From Rhodocyclales bacterium (GTDB lineage: Bacteria; Pseudomonadota; Gammaproteobacteria; Burkholderiales; Rhodocyclaceae), in NCBI GenBank assembly GCA_016235805.1, contig JACRIY010000083.1, positions 23,224 to 87,223 of the forward strand: a stretch of 64,000 bases of DNA. Reading direction: 5' to 3'. A program made the position numbers and the translations under genes. Shown here piece after piece: positions 21,337-30,358 of this stretch. Below the pieces are notes generated by a model. That model saw only the letters and a list, made by a program, of their open reading frames with translations. It had not been told where the DNA came from and made no database searches. Each line of letters starts with the position of its first letter. The stretch's first letter is position 1.

Positions 21337-21396
21337 CGAGCGCAGCGAGCCGACCCGGAACCCCCCGCGAGGGGGGCGAAGGGGGGCGGGTGTTCG
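21337..21396. repeat. C-rich hairpin repeat, copy 2
   Basis: Plus-strand order is CGAGCGCAGCGAG, then CCCCCC-GCGA-GGGGGG (21361-21376), then GGGGGGCGGG. It fills the space between fesII and draG with the same orientation as copy 1. Confidence 0.85.
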
Positions 21397-21399
21397 AAT

Positions 21400-21427
21400 G
21401 CAAGTAAGGCTCATAAGCCTTACTTGC
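21400..21427 (-). repeat. Perfect inverted repeat spanning the fesII stop codon
   Basis: GCAAGTAAGGCT (21400-21411) and AGCCTTACTTGC (21416-21427) make a 12-bp stem with a four-base loop. The right arm holds the last codons and the TAA stop of fesII. No U-tract follows on the transcript. Confidence 0.85.
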
Positions 21428-21794
21428 TGGGGTATTCCACAAGGATGTCCTCGTCGCGCACGACGTACTGGCAGGCCAGGCGCCATTGGGTCGGCGGCAG
21501 GTCGTCTACGTACATCTGGTCGATCTGGTCCTGGGTGATCTTGCCCAGTTCCTTCAGTACTGCCACCTCGCGATGGTTGAGCGCGCCGCCCATGTGGCCG
21601 TACTTGTTGTGGCTGGCCGGGTCGATGCTGCTGACCTTGCACAGGCAGGTGCCGCATTCGCCGTCGCCGCAGGAAAAGTCGATCGGGATGTGGTTTTCCT
21701 TGGCCAGTTCGAGGACGGTTTTCCTGTGGCTGCCGGCGACGGCGTAAACGGTCTTGTCTTTATGCAGTTTGCTGGAGAAGGTGATATTGGCCAT
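21420..21794 (-). CDS. fesII: FeSII-type (Shethna) [2Fe-2S] protective ferredoxin
   Basis: A 124-residue plant-type [2Fe-2S] ferredoxin. Cluster ligands are Cys42, Cys47, Cys50 and Cys108. The start NITFSSKLHKDKTVYAVAG, the LPPTQWRLACQ-VVRDEDILVE end and the insertion between Cys50 and Cys108 match Azotobacter FeSII. In Azotobacter FeSII locks NifH and NifDK into an oxygen-stable inactive complex (conformational protection). It lies in the nifB operon between a second [2Fe-2S] ferredoxin and draG. Ribosome site AAGGAGCCC precedes ATG 21794. Recognition is from memory of the family; strength is good. Confidence 0.85.
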   Translation of the reverse strand: MANITFSSKLHKDKTVYAVAGSHRKTVLELAKENHIPIDFSCGDGECGTCLCKVSSIDPASHNKYGHMGGALNHREVAVLKELGKITQDQIDQMYVDDLPPTQWRLACQYVVRDEDILVEYPSK

Positions 21795-21847
21795 GATGGG
21801 CTCCTTGGGTTGAGTTGAAAAATGCGTTCCAGTTCGCCCGTTGCATT

Positions 21848-21988
21848 CGAGCGCAGCGAGCTAAGTAATCGCCTCCCCCGTGAGGGGGGCGAGGCGGGAA
21901 TTCGCGACGCATGCGTCGCGCCGCCGCAGCCGGCTGGCTGTGCAAAGCCAGCCGTGGGCCGCGTAGCGGATGGGAGGGGGCGGGCCCC
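21848..21988. repeat. C-rich hairpin repeat, long form, copy 3
   Basis: The short repeat (CGAGCGCAGCGAG ... CCTCCCCC-GTGA-GGGGGG ... GGGAGGGGGCGGGCC) is split by an ~80-base insert. The insert holds the palindrome CGACGCATGCGTCG and a GGCTGGCT/AGCCAGCC hairpin. A second long form sits at 56413-56545 in the opposite orientation. This copy lies between fdx and fesII. Confidence 0.85.
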
Positions 21989-22003
21989 ATTGGGCCGCAA
22001 GGC

Positions 22004-22043
22004 GGCACCATCGTGGTCAAGTCGGCTTGACCACGATGGTGCC
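22004..22043 (-). repeat. Perfect 18-bp inverted repeat spanning the fdx stop codon
   Basis: Bases 22004-22021 are the exact reverse complement of 22026-22043 around a TCGG loop. The right arm encodes the C-terminal Gly-Thr-Ile-Val-Val-Lys of the ferredoxin, and the stop codon lies in the left arm. This is the longest of the four stop-codon palindromes. Confidence 0.88.
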
Positions 22044-22304
22044 GCCGAGGATCTGCGCCTGGCAGGCCAGACGGTGGTGGCGCGGCGCGAGGTTGTCCTT
22101 CAGCACCTGGTCTTCCAGCACCGAGGGCGCGGCGAGGTTCTCGTGGCCGGAGACGATCTTGGTCAGGCAGGTGCAGCACTCGCCCTCACGGCAGCCGTAG
22201 GTGATGCCGGCGCCGACCTTTTCCGAGACTTCGATCAGGCGGGTTCCGGCGGGCACCGTGACGGTGACGCCGATGTCCTGGAATGTGACTTGTGCTTTTG
22301 CCAT
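22017..22304 (-). CDS. [2Fe-2S] ferredoxin, nif operon
   Basis: A 95-residue plant-type ferredoxin. Cluster ligands are Cys38, Cys43, Cys46 and Cys81; Cys44 is an extra cysteine (GCREGECCTCLTK). It resembles FeSII in fold but lacks the insertion and the C-terminal extension, so it is more likely an electron carrier. It lies between the flavodiiron gene and fesII in the nifB operon. ATG 22304 follows GGAGCAATCTC. Confidence 0.9.
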   Translation of the reverse strand: MAKAQVTFQDIGVTVTVPAGTRLIEVSEKVGAGITYGCREGECCTCLTKIVSGHENLAAPSVLEDQVLKDNLAPRHHRLACQAQILGGTIVVKPT

Positions 22305-22368
22305 GAGATTGCTCCGGGATTGAAATCAGTAGTTGCTTGAAGGAGGTGGTAAGAGCGTGCGTTTATAT

Positions 22369-22430
22369 CGAGCGAAGCGAGTTGATGTAGTCACCTCCCC
22401 GTGAGGGGAGGCAGGGAGGGGCGGGTGTTC
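22369..22430. repeat. C-rich hairpin repeat, copy 4
   Basis: CGAGCGAAGCGAG, then CCTCCCC-GTGA-GGGGAGG (22394-22411), then GGGAGGGGCGGG. It fills the space between the flavodiiron gene and fdx, same orientation as copies 1-3. Confidence 0.85.
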
Positions 22431-22434
22431 CCAT

Positions 22435-22468
22435 TCGACATGGCGTCACGCTAGTGACGCCATGTCGA
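22435..22468 (-). repeat. Perfect inverted repeat spanning the flavodiiron gene stop codon
   Basis: Bases 22435-22449 pair perfectly with 22454-22468 (15 bp) around GCTA. The right arm encodes the end of the flavodiiron protein, and the stop codon lies in the left arm. It is followed on the transcript by repeat copy 4. Confidence 0.88.
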
Positions 22469-23729
22469 CGACGCGGGCCTCGGCGCGGCCCAGCAGGTGC
22501 AGCGCGATCTCGCGTCCCAGTGCGTGGCATGCAGCGAACTCATCCGGCGTCGGGGACAGTTGTGCCTTGATGCCCTGTACCGGCACGCGCAGCTTGAGCC
22601 GGCGCAGGCGGTCCTCGATCATCGGCACCGCCTCGCCGCTCCAGCCATAGGAGCCGAAGGCGGCGCCGAGCTTGCCCTTGACGTCGACCATGGTCAGCGA
22701 GGAGAGCAGGTCCCACACCGGCTTCACGGCGTCGCCGTTGATGGTGGGGCTGCCGATGATCAGGGCGTCGGCCTCCTCGACCAGGTCCACGAAGGTGTGC
22801 GGCTCGCTGCCTTCGATGTCGTAGAGCGAGACCCGCACGGCACCCGCCGCGTCGTTGTCGCCGGCTGCGGTTTCGGCGCCGGCGGCGACGGTTTCGGCCA
22901 TGCGCCGCGTGGCGCCGTAGGCCGAGATGTAGAAGATTGCCAGGGTCTTCACCTGGTTGCGGTGCAGGCCGCTGCCCGACAGGGCGCGGTAGCGCCGCAC
23001 GTAGTCGCGCGGATCATCGCGCAGTACCGGGCCATGCGCCGGCAGGATCGCGCGCAGCAGCAGGGGCTCGATCAGGTCCAGCGCGCTGCGCACATGGGCG
23101 CGAAAGGGACGCATGATGTGTGCATAGTAGTAGTCGAAGGAGAAGCGGAAGTCGCCTACCGCGTCGTTGAACAGGCGCGTGTCGCAGTAATGGCAGCCTA
23201 GGAAGTCGCCCGAGAACAGCAGGCCTTCGTCCTCCAGCCAGGTGCATTGCGTGTCCGGCCAGTGCAGGTAGGGCGGGTTGAAGAATTCCAGCCGGCGTCC
23301 GCCGATATCCACCGTGTCGCCGGTGCCGACTCCCGTGATGCGGCCGGCGAATTCCTGCGGATCGAACAGGCCCTTGAGCATCGGCCGCGCCTGGTGCGAG
23401 ACGTAAAGCTGCGCGCGCGGCGCGCGGCGCAGCAGTTCCGGCAGCGCGCCGGAATGGTCGGGTTCGAGGTGGTTGAGCACCACGGTGGTGATTTCGTCGT
23501 AGTCGGCGATGGTTTCCAGACGGTGGAAGAAGCGCTCGCCGAAGCTCGCCTTGACCGTGTCGATCACCGCCACGCCCGAGTCGCCGCGCACCGCATAGGC
23601 GTTGTAGCTGGTGCCGTTGGCGGTGCGCAGGATGATGTCGAAGCTGCGCAGGTCGGGGTCGAAGGCGCCGATCCAGTGCACGCCGGGCGCGACCTCGACG
23701 GCGTCAGCGTGATCGGCAGTCGCTCGCAT
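22446..23729 (-). CDS. Flavodiiron protein (FprA family)
   Basis: A 427-residue A-type flavoprotein. The metallo-beta-lactamase-like domain (1-265) has the di-iron motif HLEPDH (His87, Glu89, Asp91, His92), plus SGDFLGCHYCD and LPAHGPV carrying further ligands. The flavodoxin domain (~272-415) starts LAIFYISAYGATRRMAE. Such proteins reduce O2 to water (or NO to N2O) and would scavenge oxygen for nitrogenase, perhaps fed by the ferredoxins next door. It overlaps nifO by 26 bases. No rubredoxin domain is fused. Confidence 0.92.
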   Translation of the reverse strand: MRATADHADAVEVAPGVHWIGAFDPDLRSFDIILRTANGTSYNAYAVRGDSGVAVIDTVKASFGERFFHRLETIADYDEITTVVLNHLEPDHSGALPELLRRAPRAQLYVSHQARPMLKGLFDPQEFAGRITGVGTGDTVDIGGRRLEFFNPPYLHWPDTQCTWLEDEGLLFSGDFLGCHYCDTRLFNDAVGDFRFSFDYYYAHIMRPFRAHVRSALDLIEPLLLRAILPAHGPVLRDDPRDYVRRYRALSGSGLHRNQVKTLAIFYISAYGATRRMAETVAAGAETAAGDNDAAGAVRVSLYDIEGSEPHTFVDLVEEADALIIGSPTINGDAVKPVWDLLSSLTMVDVKGKLGAAFGSYGWSGEAVPMIEDRLRRLKLRVPVQGIKAQLSPTPDEFAACHALGREIALHLLGRAEARVVDMASLA

Positions 23730-24195
23730 CGTTGTCGGCCCCGCCGTAGCGGCAGGCTATCGCGCCGCCGCTGGCCGAGTGCACGTAGGCGATGCGTGGC
23801 GGCTCCGGATGCCGGCAGGCTTCGATGTTGTCCTCGGGGATTCGCGCCAGGCCGATCCAGGCGTCGATCGCCGCCGCGTCGAAGCCGACGCGGCGCTCGT
23901 CACCGACCTGCAGCAGGGGCCGGCGGATCAGCAGCGGGTTGTCGCGCATCAGCGCCAGCGCGGTCGGTTCGTCGAGTTCCTCGGGCACCACCTCGCCGGA
24001 TTTCACCGCCGGCGCCGAACGGTTGAACCACTGCGCCACCGGCAGACCGGTGAAGAATTCGAGCAGGGCGAAATTGCTCCACACCTTGTGCCGCAGGTCG
24101 CGCGCCTGCACCTCGTGGCCGGATTCGAGCAGCAGCTTTTTCTGCCGCGCGTTGCCGGAGCAGCCGGCTTTTTCGAAGAAGATGACTTGGGCCAT
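23704..24195 (-). CDS. nifO: NifO, nitrogenase-associated ArsC-like protein
   Basis: A 163-residue protein of the ArsC/Spx thioredoxin-fold family called NifO or nitrogenase-associated protein. It starts AQVIFFEKAGCSGNARQKKLLL, with a single N-terminal cysteine, and contains NPLLIRRPLLQVGDERRVGF as in arsenate-reductase-like proteins. In Azotobacter NifO influences molybdenum use between nitrogenase and nitrate reductase. ATG 24195 is chosen for family length. It follows fdxB by two bases and overlaps the flavodiiron gene. Confidence 0.88.
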   Translation of the reverse strand: MAQVIFFEKAGCSGNARQKKLLLESGHEVQARDLRHKVWSNFALLEFFTGLPVAQWFNRSAPAVKSGEVVPEELDEPTALALMRDNPLLIRRPLLQVGDERRVGFDAAAIDAWIGLARIPEDNIEACRHPEPPRIAYVHSASGGAIACRYGGADNDASDCRSR

Positions 24196-24197
24196 GA

Positions 24198-24476
24198 TCA
24201 GCGCGCTGCGATTTCTGCTTGTGCGGCCGCCCAACGCTCAGGCGGGATTCCGGTCAGCGACCCGGGTGGATTCAGCGCGACGCCGAGTTCGTCGAGGATC
24301 GCGCCCTCGATCGGGCAGATCGCAACGCACTGGGCATCGGCGAACTCGCCGACGCACTCGGTGCATTTGTCGGCGTCGATCAGGAAATGGGGTGCCGCCT
24401 CGTAGATGGCCTTGTTCGGGCACAGCGGCACGCAGGCCCAGCAGTTCACGCAGCTTTCGATGATTTCGAGGGCCAT
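24198..24476 (-). CDS. fdxB: 4Fe-4S ferredoxin FdxB-type
   Basis: A 92-residue nif ferredoxin. The first motif CVNCWACVPLCP (~9-20) and the second CTEC-x9-CVAICP (~38-55) supply eight cysteines for two clusters. The C-terminal extension beyond residue 60 is typical of FdxB. It follows nifB directly, nine bases on, suggesting electron donation to the NifB radical-SAM reaction. Confidence 0.9.
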   Translation of the reverse strand: MALEIIESCVNCWACVPLCPNKAIYEAAPHFLIDADKCTECVGEFADAQCVAICPIEGAILDELGVALNPPGSLTGIPPERWAAAQAEIAAR

Positions 24477-24485
24477 GGGGATTCC

Positions 24486-26021
24486 TCAGGCGACCTTGTT
24501 GGCGGCGGGAGCGGCGGCCAGCTTGCCGGCGGCCAGCATTTCGTTCCAGACCGCGGCAACCGCTTCCTCGATCGGTTCCATGGCGTGCTCGCCGTTGGGC
24601 TGGATGCCGGCGGCTTCGAGATTGCCCCAGGGTTCGTAGCCGATCTTCGAGCACAGAACCACCTCGCACCCGGCGAGCGCCTTGATGGTGCGGTCGAGGG
24701 TCGATTCGCCGCTTATTTCACCCTCGCCGCAGGTATCTTCGCCGCCGCAGTAGGCATCGGCCTTGCGGTGGCCGACGAACTTGACGCCGGTGGCCGAGGC
24801 TTCGTAGATGAGGAACTCCTTGGCGTGGCCGAAGTGCACCGCGACCAGGCCGCCCTTGGCCGCCACGGCCATCAGTACCTGCCGTCCCGCCAGCGCCGAC
24901 TCTTGCGCCGGCTTCTGCGGGCGCGGCATGAACTGCACCACCTGGGCCTGCGGCTGTTTGGGCGCATGTGCCCTGGCGCGCTTGGCCTCCAGTTCCGCCG
25001 TGGCCTTGGCGCGAAACTCGGCGCGTACCGCCATCGCCGCTTCGTAGTCGATCTCCATGGCGTCGATCTTGTCCATGGTGAATTCGTCGCCGCGATCCTC
25101 GCCGAGCAGGCCGACGGCGTCGGCGCGGCACTGACGGCAATGGCGCATCATGTTCATGTCGCCTTCGCAGGCATCCTGCAGGGCCTTGAGTTCTTCCGGA
25201 TTCGGGCTGCGCTGCCCCATCACGCCGTAGAAGGTGCCGTGCTCGGCCTCGGCGATCAGCGGCATCACGTTGTGCAGGAAGGCGCCCTTGGCCTTGACGA
25301 TCTTCGACACCTCTTTCAGGTGCTCGTCATTGACGCCGGGGATAAGCACCGAGTTCACCTTGACCAGGATGCCCTTGGCCACCAGCATTTCCAGCCCCTG
25401 CTGCTGCCGCTCGATCAGGATCGCGGCGGCTTCGCGGCCGTGGATGCGCTTGTTCTGCCAGAAGATCCACGGGTAGATCTTGGCGCCGACGTCCGGGTCG
25501 ACGCAGTTGATGGTGATGGTGACGTGGTCGATGTTGTGTTTCGCCAGTTCCTCGACGTGGTCGGGCAGCGAGAGGCCGTTGGTCGACACGCAGAGCTTGA
25601 TGTCGGGCGCCTTCGTCGCGAGTTCGCGGAAGGTTTCGAAGGTGCGCTCGGGGTTGGCCAGGGGATCGCCCGGGCCGGCGATGCCGAGCACCGTCATCTG
25701 CGGAATCGTGGCGGCGACGGCCAGCGTCTTCTTCACCGCCTGCGCCGGCGTCAGCAGTTCGGAGACGACACCGGGACGCGATTCGTTGGCGCAGTCGTAC
25801 TTGCGGTTGCAGTAGTGGCACTGGATGTTGCAGGCCGGCGCCACCGCCACGTGCATGCGGGCGAAGTAGTGATGGGCGTCCTCCGAGTAACAGGGGTGGT
25901 CCTGCACCCTGGCGCGGATGTCGTCGGTCATGCCATCCATCTGGCTGGCGGTGGAGCCGCAACTGCCGGTGCTGCAGCCCCCGCTTTTGGCGGCAGCGTT
26001 TTCGAAGACGGGCAGGTCCAT
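24486..26021 (-). CDS. nifB: Nitrogenase cofactor biosynthesis protein NifB
   Basis: A 511-residue NifB that fuses two [4Fe-4S] units with a carbide to make NifB-co, the FeMo-co precursor. The radical SAM motif is CNIQCHYC (Cys64, 68, 71). [19 protein letters not shown] and the later [10 protein letters not shown] supply the other cluster ligands. A NifX-like domain follows (~395-490, [15 protein letters not shown]). The linker between domains contains a copy of the dispersed element. It heads a seven-gene operon under the promoter at 26059. Confidence 0.97.
   Translation of the reverse strand: MDLPVFENAAAKSGGCSTGSCGSTASQMDGMTDDIRARVQDHPCYSEDAHHYFARMHVAVAPACNIQCHYCNRKYDCANESRPGVVSELLTPAQAVKKTLAVAATIPQMTVLGIAGPGDPLANPERTFETFRELATKAPDIKLCVSTNGLSLPDHVEELAKHNIDHVTITINCVDPDVGAKIYPWIFWQNKRIHGREAAAILIERQQQGLEMLVAKGILVKVNSVLIPGVNDEHLKEVSKIVKAKGAFLHNVMPLIAEAEHGTFYGVMGQRSPNPEELKALQDACEGDMNMMRHCRQCRADAVGLLGEDRGDEFTMDKIDAMEIDYEAAMAVRAEFRAKATAELEAKRARAHAPKQPQAQVVQFMPRPQKPAQESALAGRQVLMAVAAKGGLVAVHFGHAKEFLIYEASATGVKFVGHRKADAYCGGEDTCGEGEISGESTLDRTIKALAGCEVVLCSKIGYEPWGNLEAAGIQPNGEHAMEPIEEAVAAVWNEMLAAGKLAAAPAANKVA
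24881..24907. repeat. Dispersed element, copy 4, inside nifB
   Basis: GCCGTCCCGCCAGCGCC-GACTCTTGCG. It encodes the peptide [10 protein letters not shown] in the linker between the radical SAM and NifX-like domains of NifB. Confidence 0.8.
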
Positions 26022-26058
26022 GCTGTGATCCCTTTCCGGGTGGGGTCAGCATCGATTC

Positions 26059-26074
26059 AGCAACAGCCATGCCA
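26059..26074 (-). promoter_or_regulatory. Sigma-54 promoter of the nifB operon
   Basis: The minus strand reads TGGCATG-GCTG-TTGCT, an essentially consensus -24/-12 promoter, 38 bases before the nifB start. Initiation is expected near 26047. Confidence 0.92.
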
Positions 26075-26129
26075 TGCCACGGGCGCGGCTAACTCACTGA
26101 TTGCGCGTGGCTTGATGTCATTGAGGGTT

Positions 26130-26145
26130 TGTCGCAAAGGCGACA
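26130..26145. promoter_or_regulatory. NifA upstream activator sequence for nifB
   Basis: TGT-CGCAAAGGCG-ACA, an exact NifA site, 56 bases upstream of the nifB -24 element. The inner bases are themselves nearly palindromic. Confidence 0.88.
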
Positions 26146-26199
26146 ATGGATGTGGCGTGCATGGCGGGTCGACTACCCGCCCGCCGCCCTGGCGAAGGC

Positions 26200-28365
26200 T
26201 CAGCTCACGGAATTCGCCGCGTCGACCGCCTCATCCGGCACCCGCGGCTGGGGGTCCTTGCGCAGGCGCAGCACGAACCAGAAGGTGCTGCCGACGCCGA
26301 TCGTGCTCGACAGGCCGATCGTGCCTCCCATCGACTCGACCAGGCGCTTGCACAGCGCCAGGCCCAGTCCCGTGCCGCCGTACTTGCGGGTTCGGGAACC
26401 GTCGCCCTGTTCGAACAAATGGAAGGCGCGACGCTGATCCGCCGGCTCCAGTCCGATGCCGCTGTCGGCGACCTCGACGCGCAATTCGAGTTCGTCGGGA
26501 CTATCGTCCGTAGCCAGGAAGCGGATCGAAACGAAGCCCGCTTCGGTGAACTTGACCGCGTTGCTGGCGAGGTTGAGGATGATGTTGGCCAGCCGTCCCG
26601 GATCGCCGCGCAGGCCAACTTCGCCGATGGAATCGTCGAGCGCCAGCGTGAACTCGAGCCCCTTGTCGTTGGCCTTGCGCTGAACAAGCAGCGATACGGT
26701 CGCGCGAATCGAATTCAGCGTGAACGGCTGGTCTTCCAGCTTCAGCCGATCGGCCTCGATGCTGGATATTTCGATGAGGTCATTGATGAGTGCCAGCAAT
26801 GCCTCAGCCGAACGACTGGCCGTATCCAGTTGCGCCTGTGCCTTCGGGTCGGTGACGCGGCGTTTCGCCAGCATGGTCATGCCCATGATGCCGTTCATCG
26901 GCGTGCGCAGTTCGTGGCTGATGTTGGCGAGGAAGGCGCTCTTCGCCCGATTGGCGGATTCCGCCGCTTCCTTGGCCAGCGCGAGGGCCGTTGCATGCTC
27001 CGCAAGCTGGGCTTCTTCGCGCTTGCGGGCGCTGATGTCGGTGGCGACGCTGACGTAGTGCAGCAATTTGCCGTTGGCGTCGGTCACCGCGTTGATCGTC
27101 AGCAGGGCGGTATAGACGCTGCCCCCTTTGCGCCGGTTGACGATCTCGCCCTGCCAGTGGCCCGTGCGCTGCAGGCTGTCCCACATCGCCCGGTAGAACG
27201 CGGGGTTCTGCATCCCCGACTGCAGCATGCGCGGATTGCGACCGATCGCCTCATTGGCGCCGTACTCGTTGAGCTGCTCCCATGCGGCATTGACCGCGAG
27301 GATTTCGCCATCGGGTTTGGCCAGGATGATCGCGTCGGAACTGGCGTCGAAGACGCTCGCGGCGAGGCGTCGTTCGCGTTCCAGTTCGATCTGCTGCAGG
27401 CCGATGCGCTGCTGCCGGCGCCAGACCAGCACGCTGGCGATGCAAAGCGCCAGCAGGATGGGCAGGACGTTGATGCCCAGGCTGCGGGCCTCTTCGCGCC
27501 ATGCCGCCAGCACCCGATCCCGGTCGATATTCACCACCAGCACCACGGGAAACTGGCTGGACGCGCGATAGGCAGTGAGCGTATGCCGCCCGTCGGGAAG
27601 CCGGTGGGTGAGCCGTCCGGATTCGCGCTGCGCCAGGCGCTCCGGCGTGATGCCGTTGTCCGCCATGCTGCCGGGCACGTCGTTGGGGTGGGTCGACAGC
27701 AGCAGGCGGGTATCGTAGCGCAGCCACTGCACATGGCCTTCCGCCGGGTCGAGCAACTGCGCGAAATGGTTGGCGAAGTAGTCCGGGTTCAGCGCGGCGA
27801 GCAGCCACAGCGCCTGGCGGCCGCTGGAAAGCTTGTGCAGCACGGGGATGAAGCCGGGGTCGGGTGAATTCGTCGGCGCCGCGGCCGGTGGTTTCGCCGT
27901 ATCGAAATCGCGCCCGCGCCACGGCACATCGATACTCAGTACGTTCGACTCCGGCCCGGTCGCCGGAAAGAAACCGCGGGTGCCGACATGGACGCCGAGG
28001 TTCCGCGGGTTCGAGCTGGCGACGATGCGGCCATTGGCGTCCAGCAGCGAAAGCGAGCGCAGGTAGGGCGTCGGGCGCAGCGCGGCGTTCAGGGCGCGCT
28101 CCAGCGCAAGCGGATCGATGCCGCGCTGCGGCTTGAGTTGCGGATCCAGCGTTTCGGCCGTGATGTCGATTACCTTCAGCGTCTGCGTCAGGAACTCCTC
28201 GAAATTGCGCACCTGGGTGGCGGCCCTGGCCATGCCGTTGGCCACGGCGTCCTGTTTCAGGCGCCAGACCGTGTAGCCAAATGCCGCCAGCCAGCTGGCG
28301 AGCAACAGCGCCAACAGGAGAACGATCGTGCGGAGGCTGCGAGGCGAGTGGAGGGGGGCCGACAT
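26200..28365 (-). CDS. Membrane sensor histidine kinase with dCache-like and PAS domains
   Basis: A 721-residue kinase. A transmembrane helix at ~15-35 and another at ~300-320 flank a periplasmic sensor domain. A PAS domain follows (~340-450, with PAC motif [12 protein letters not shown]). The kinase core has the H-box [16 protein letters not shown] (~485) and the ATPase N-, G1- and G2-boxes [17 protein letters not shown] and GGTGLGLAL. There is no receiver or HPt domain. The ATG at 28365 is preferred over GTG 28368. It lies 33 bases after a solute-binding protein gene, suggesting joint signalling. Its partner regulator is not in view. Confidence 0.88.
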   Translation of the reverse strand: MSAPLHSPRSLRTIVLLLALLLASWLAAFGYTVWRLKQDAVANGMARAATQVRNFEEFLTQTLKVIDITAETLDPQLKPQRGIDPLALERALNAALRPTPYLRSLSLLDANGRIVASSNPRNLGVHVGTRGFFPATGPESNVLSIDVPWRGRDFDTAKPPAAAPTNSPDPGFIPVLHKLSSGRQALWLLAALNPDYFANHFAQLLDPAEGHVQWLRYDTRLLLSTHPNDVPGSMADNGITPERLAQRESGRLTHRLPDGRHTLTAYRASSQFPVVLVVNIDRDRVLAAWREEARSLGINVLPILLALCIASVLVWRRQQRIGLQQIELERERRLAASVFDASSDAIILAKPDGEILAVNAAWEQLNEYGANEAIGRNPRMLQSGMQNPAFYRAMWDSLQRTGHWQGEIVNRRKGGSVYTALLTINAVTDANGKLLHYVSVATDISARKREEAQLAEHATALALAKEAAESANRAKSAFLANISHELRTPMNGIMGMTMLAKRRVTDPKAQAQLDTASRSAEALLALINDLIEISSIEADRLKLEDQPFTLNSIRATVSLLVQRKANDKGLEFTLALDDSIGEVGLRGDPGRLANIILNLASNAVKFTEAGFVSIRFLATDDSPDELELRVEVADSGIGLEPADQRRAFHLFEQGDGSRTRKYGGTGLGLALCKRLVESMGGTIGLSSTIGVGSTFWFVLRLRKDPQPRVPDEAVDAANSVS

Positions 28366-28398
28366 CACCGGGGGATCGGGCAGGAAGCTGGGGAATCC

Positions 28399-29193
28399 CT
28401 ATTTGACGATCAGCCGGTCCAGGGCATAGCGGCGGGCGTTGATCAGCAGGCGGCCGTCGCTTTTCATCGCCGCCAGGATGTCCTCGACCCGCGCATGGAA
28501 CGCGTCGTCACCGGGCTGCATCGCCCAGGCATAGGGTGTCACGTGATAGGTCTCGACCGGCGACACCAAGCGCGCCCAGTCGCTGTTGTCGAGCATGCGG
28601 CGGCTGAAGGGATAGTCGGTCATGAAGACGTCGGCGCGGCCGGATTGCACTTCCTGCTCGCGCGCCTGCGGCGTGTCTAGCACGCGCAATTCGGCGGATT
28701 TGAGCCTGGCCTTCATGACCGCCTCGTGCAGCGTGCCCTTGGCCACCGCGACGACCACGCCGGGGCGGTCGATGTCGCTCCAGTCCTGGATGCGACGATT
28801 GGTCTTGGTGGCGATGGCGTAGATGTCGCTCGCCAGGTGCGGCCGGGTGAACCGCAGCTTCTCCTGGCGTTGCGGCGTGATACCGACGGCAAACATCGCG
28901 ATGTCGCAGCGATCGCCGGTGACATCGTCGATCAGCCGCGCGAACGAGCTGTCGACGAACTGCACCGCCACCCCCAAGGCCTTGGCCAGGTCGCGGGCAT
29001 TGTCGATGTCGATGCCGGCCAGCACCTGCGTCTTCGGGTTGCGGAACGAGATGCCGTAGTAATCCGGCCAGATGCACACGCGCAATGTCTTGCTGGCTTC
29101 TATGCGCGCCAGGCGGTCGGCCGCCAGCGTCGGGCCAGAAGTCGCACACAGCAGCAGCCCGGTGGCGATCATGCGGAAGAGGCGGAGTGACAT
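28399..29193 (-). CDS. Periplasmic amino-acid-type solute-binding protein
   Basis: A 264-residue member of the SBP_bac_3 family. Signal peptide residues 1-24 end TLAA. Mature landmarks are RIEASKTLRVCIWPDYYGISFRN, GIDIDNARDLAKALG, and RCDIAMFAVGITPQRQEKLRFTRPH. It could import polar amino acids, but no permease is adjacent; instead it precedes a sensor kinase. It may therefore act as that kinase's ligand sensor. ATG 29193 gives a proper signal peptide; the longer upstream frame has none. Confidence 0.87.
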   Translation of the reverse strand: MSLRLFRMIATGLLLCATSGPTLAADRLARIEASKTLRVCIWPDYYGISFRNPKTQVLAGIDIDNARDLAKALGVAVQFVDSSFARLIDDVTGDRCDIAMFAVGITPQRQEKLRFTRPHLASDIYAIATKTNRRIQDWSDIDRPGVVVAVAKGTLHEAVMKARLKSAELRVLDTPQAREQEVQSGRADVFMTDYPFSRRMLDNSDWARLVSPVETYHVTPYAWAMQPGDDAFHARVEDILAAMKSDGRLLINARRYALDRLIVK

Positions 29194-29316
29194 GGTCAGG
29201 TCGAGAAGGCCGGTTGGGAGGGCCGCAACATTATACCGGGCGACTTGCCCGCCCTTTAATGCCCGGTTAAGGCTGGCCACCCAGAATGAACACATCCCAT
29301 CGCAAAGGAAATCGCC

Positions 29317-29478
29317 ATGACCCGCAGAACCCCGACGTTTGCCAACAACATGCTGTTCGTCGTCACCGCCACGCTGCTCGTGGTCATGAGCATCGCCTTC
29401 GTTTCCATCCCGCTTTCGCTGGGCAGCCATCCCGGCGAGGTCGTCGCCCTCGTCGGCACGGCCTTCCATCCTTGCTGA
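29317..29478 (+). CDS. Small single-pass membrane protein (53 residues)
   Basis: A short gene with a good ribosome site (AAAGGAAATCGCC before ATG 29317). The product starts MTRRTPTFANN and has one long hydrophobic helix (~12-35, rich in Val/Leu/Ile/Phe) followed by a polar tail ending FHPC. I do not know its family. It is divergent from the solute-binding protein gene and stands alone. It could be a small subunit of a membrane complex; that is inference. Confidence 0.65.
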   Translation: MTRRTPTFANNMLFVVTATLLVVMSIAFVSIPLSLGSHPGEVVALVGTAFHPC

Positions 29479-29496
29479 TCCGGCGCGACGTCGCCT

Positions 29497-29520
29497 GCAA
29501 GAGTCGGCGCCCGACATACG
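29497..29520. repeat. Dispersed element, copy 5 (reverse)
   Basis: GCAAGAGTCGGCGCCCGACATACG. The reverse complement contains GGGCGCCGACTCTTGC. It lies 18 bases after the 53-residue gene and has a GTCGCC on both sides. Confidence 0.65.
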
Positions 29521-29566
29521 TCGCCTCTCTAAGCGGCGAAGTCAAATCAAATCCCACGAAGAATTT

Positions 29567-29625
29567 CGAGCGAAGCGAGCCAAATCAATCGCCTCCCCGT
29601 GAGGGGAGGATGGGAGGGGCGGGCC
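29567..29625. repeat. C-rich hairpin repeat, copy 5
   Basis: CGAGCGAAGCGAG, then CCTCCCC-GTGA-GGGGAGG (29592-29609), then GGGAGGGGCGGGCC. It is very close to copy 4. Unlike copies 1-4 there is no palindrome over the neighbouring stop codon (tspO). Confidence 0.85.
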
Positions 29626-29699
29626 TTCAATTCGCTTTTCCGGCCAAGCGTCAACATGTTTCATCGAAGCCTTTCCTGTTTGGTTCTGGCTTGGCTGGC

Positions 29700-30215
29700 T
29701 TACGTCAGCAGCCCCGGATTGAGCCGGGTCACCGCGAAGGTCAGTACCGATGCAAAGGTGACCCACGCCAGGTAGGGGTAGAGCAGGTAGGCGGCAAGCG
29801 CGCTGACGCGGCGGAAGGCGACGATGGTGGCCACGATCAGGCACCACAGCAGCAGCACTTCGGCGCAGGCCAGGTCGCCCCGGCGCCAGGCGAAGAACAG
29901 CCAGCTCCACAGTGCGTTCGCCGCCAGTTGGGCGATGAACAGGATCAATGCCGTTCGTGCGCCGCCGAAGCCGCGCGCCCGCCAGACCAGCCAGGCGGAC
30001 ACCGCCATGAGCGCGTAGAGCGCGCTCCACACCGGGCCGAACAGCCAGCCCGGCGGCGCCCAGGCCGGTCGCGCGAGGCTGGCATAGAACGCGGCGGCAT
30101 TGACCGAGGCCACGGCGCCGAGCGCAGCCGTGGCGAAGCAGAGCGCCAGCCAGCCAAGCAGGCCGAGGGCCTGGCGCGAAACGGGCAGTGCCGGCGGCAA
30201 GGGATTCATATGCAT
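29700..30215 (-). CDS. tspO: TspO/MBR family tryptophan-rich sensory protein
   Basis: A 171-residue five-helix membrane protein. Family motifs are ARPAWAPPGWLFGPVWSALYALMAVSAWLVW, AANALWSWLFF and PYLAWVTFASVLTFAVTRLNP. TspO binds porphyrins and modulates tetrapyrrole or stress responses. Starts at ATG 30215 or ATG 30209 (two codons apart) cannot be separated. It stands alone between a repeat and the divergent acetyltransferase gene. Confidence 0.93.
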   Translation of the reverse strand: MHMNPLPPALPVSRQALGLLGWLALCFATAALGAVASVNAAAFYASLARPAWAPPGWLFGPVWSALYALMAVSAWLVWRARGFGGARTALILFIAQLAANALWSWLFFAWRRGDLACAEVLLLWCLIVATIVAFRRVSALAAYLLYPYLAWVTFASVLTFAVTRLNPGLLT

Positions 30216-30358
30216 TGCGGAAGTCGATCTGGGCAGGCGGCGAGCTTACGCCGTTTCCGCGCCGGGTCCGTATAAGTCCGCAGGGACAGAACGCGGCACA
30301 ATGCCGTAGCATTGAAGGTTCGGCACCGGGCCATTCCCCGCCGGCATGAGGTTTCGCC

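Noticed and set aside
22200..22225. GGCGCCGACCTTTTCC inside fdx, similar to the dispersed element
   Set aside because: It encodes normal ferredoxin sequence (EKVGAGITYGC) and lacks the rest of the consensus.
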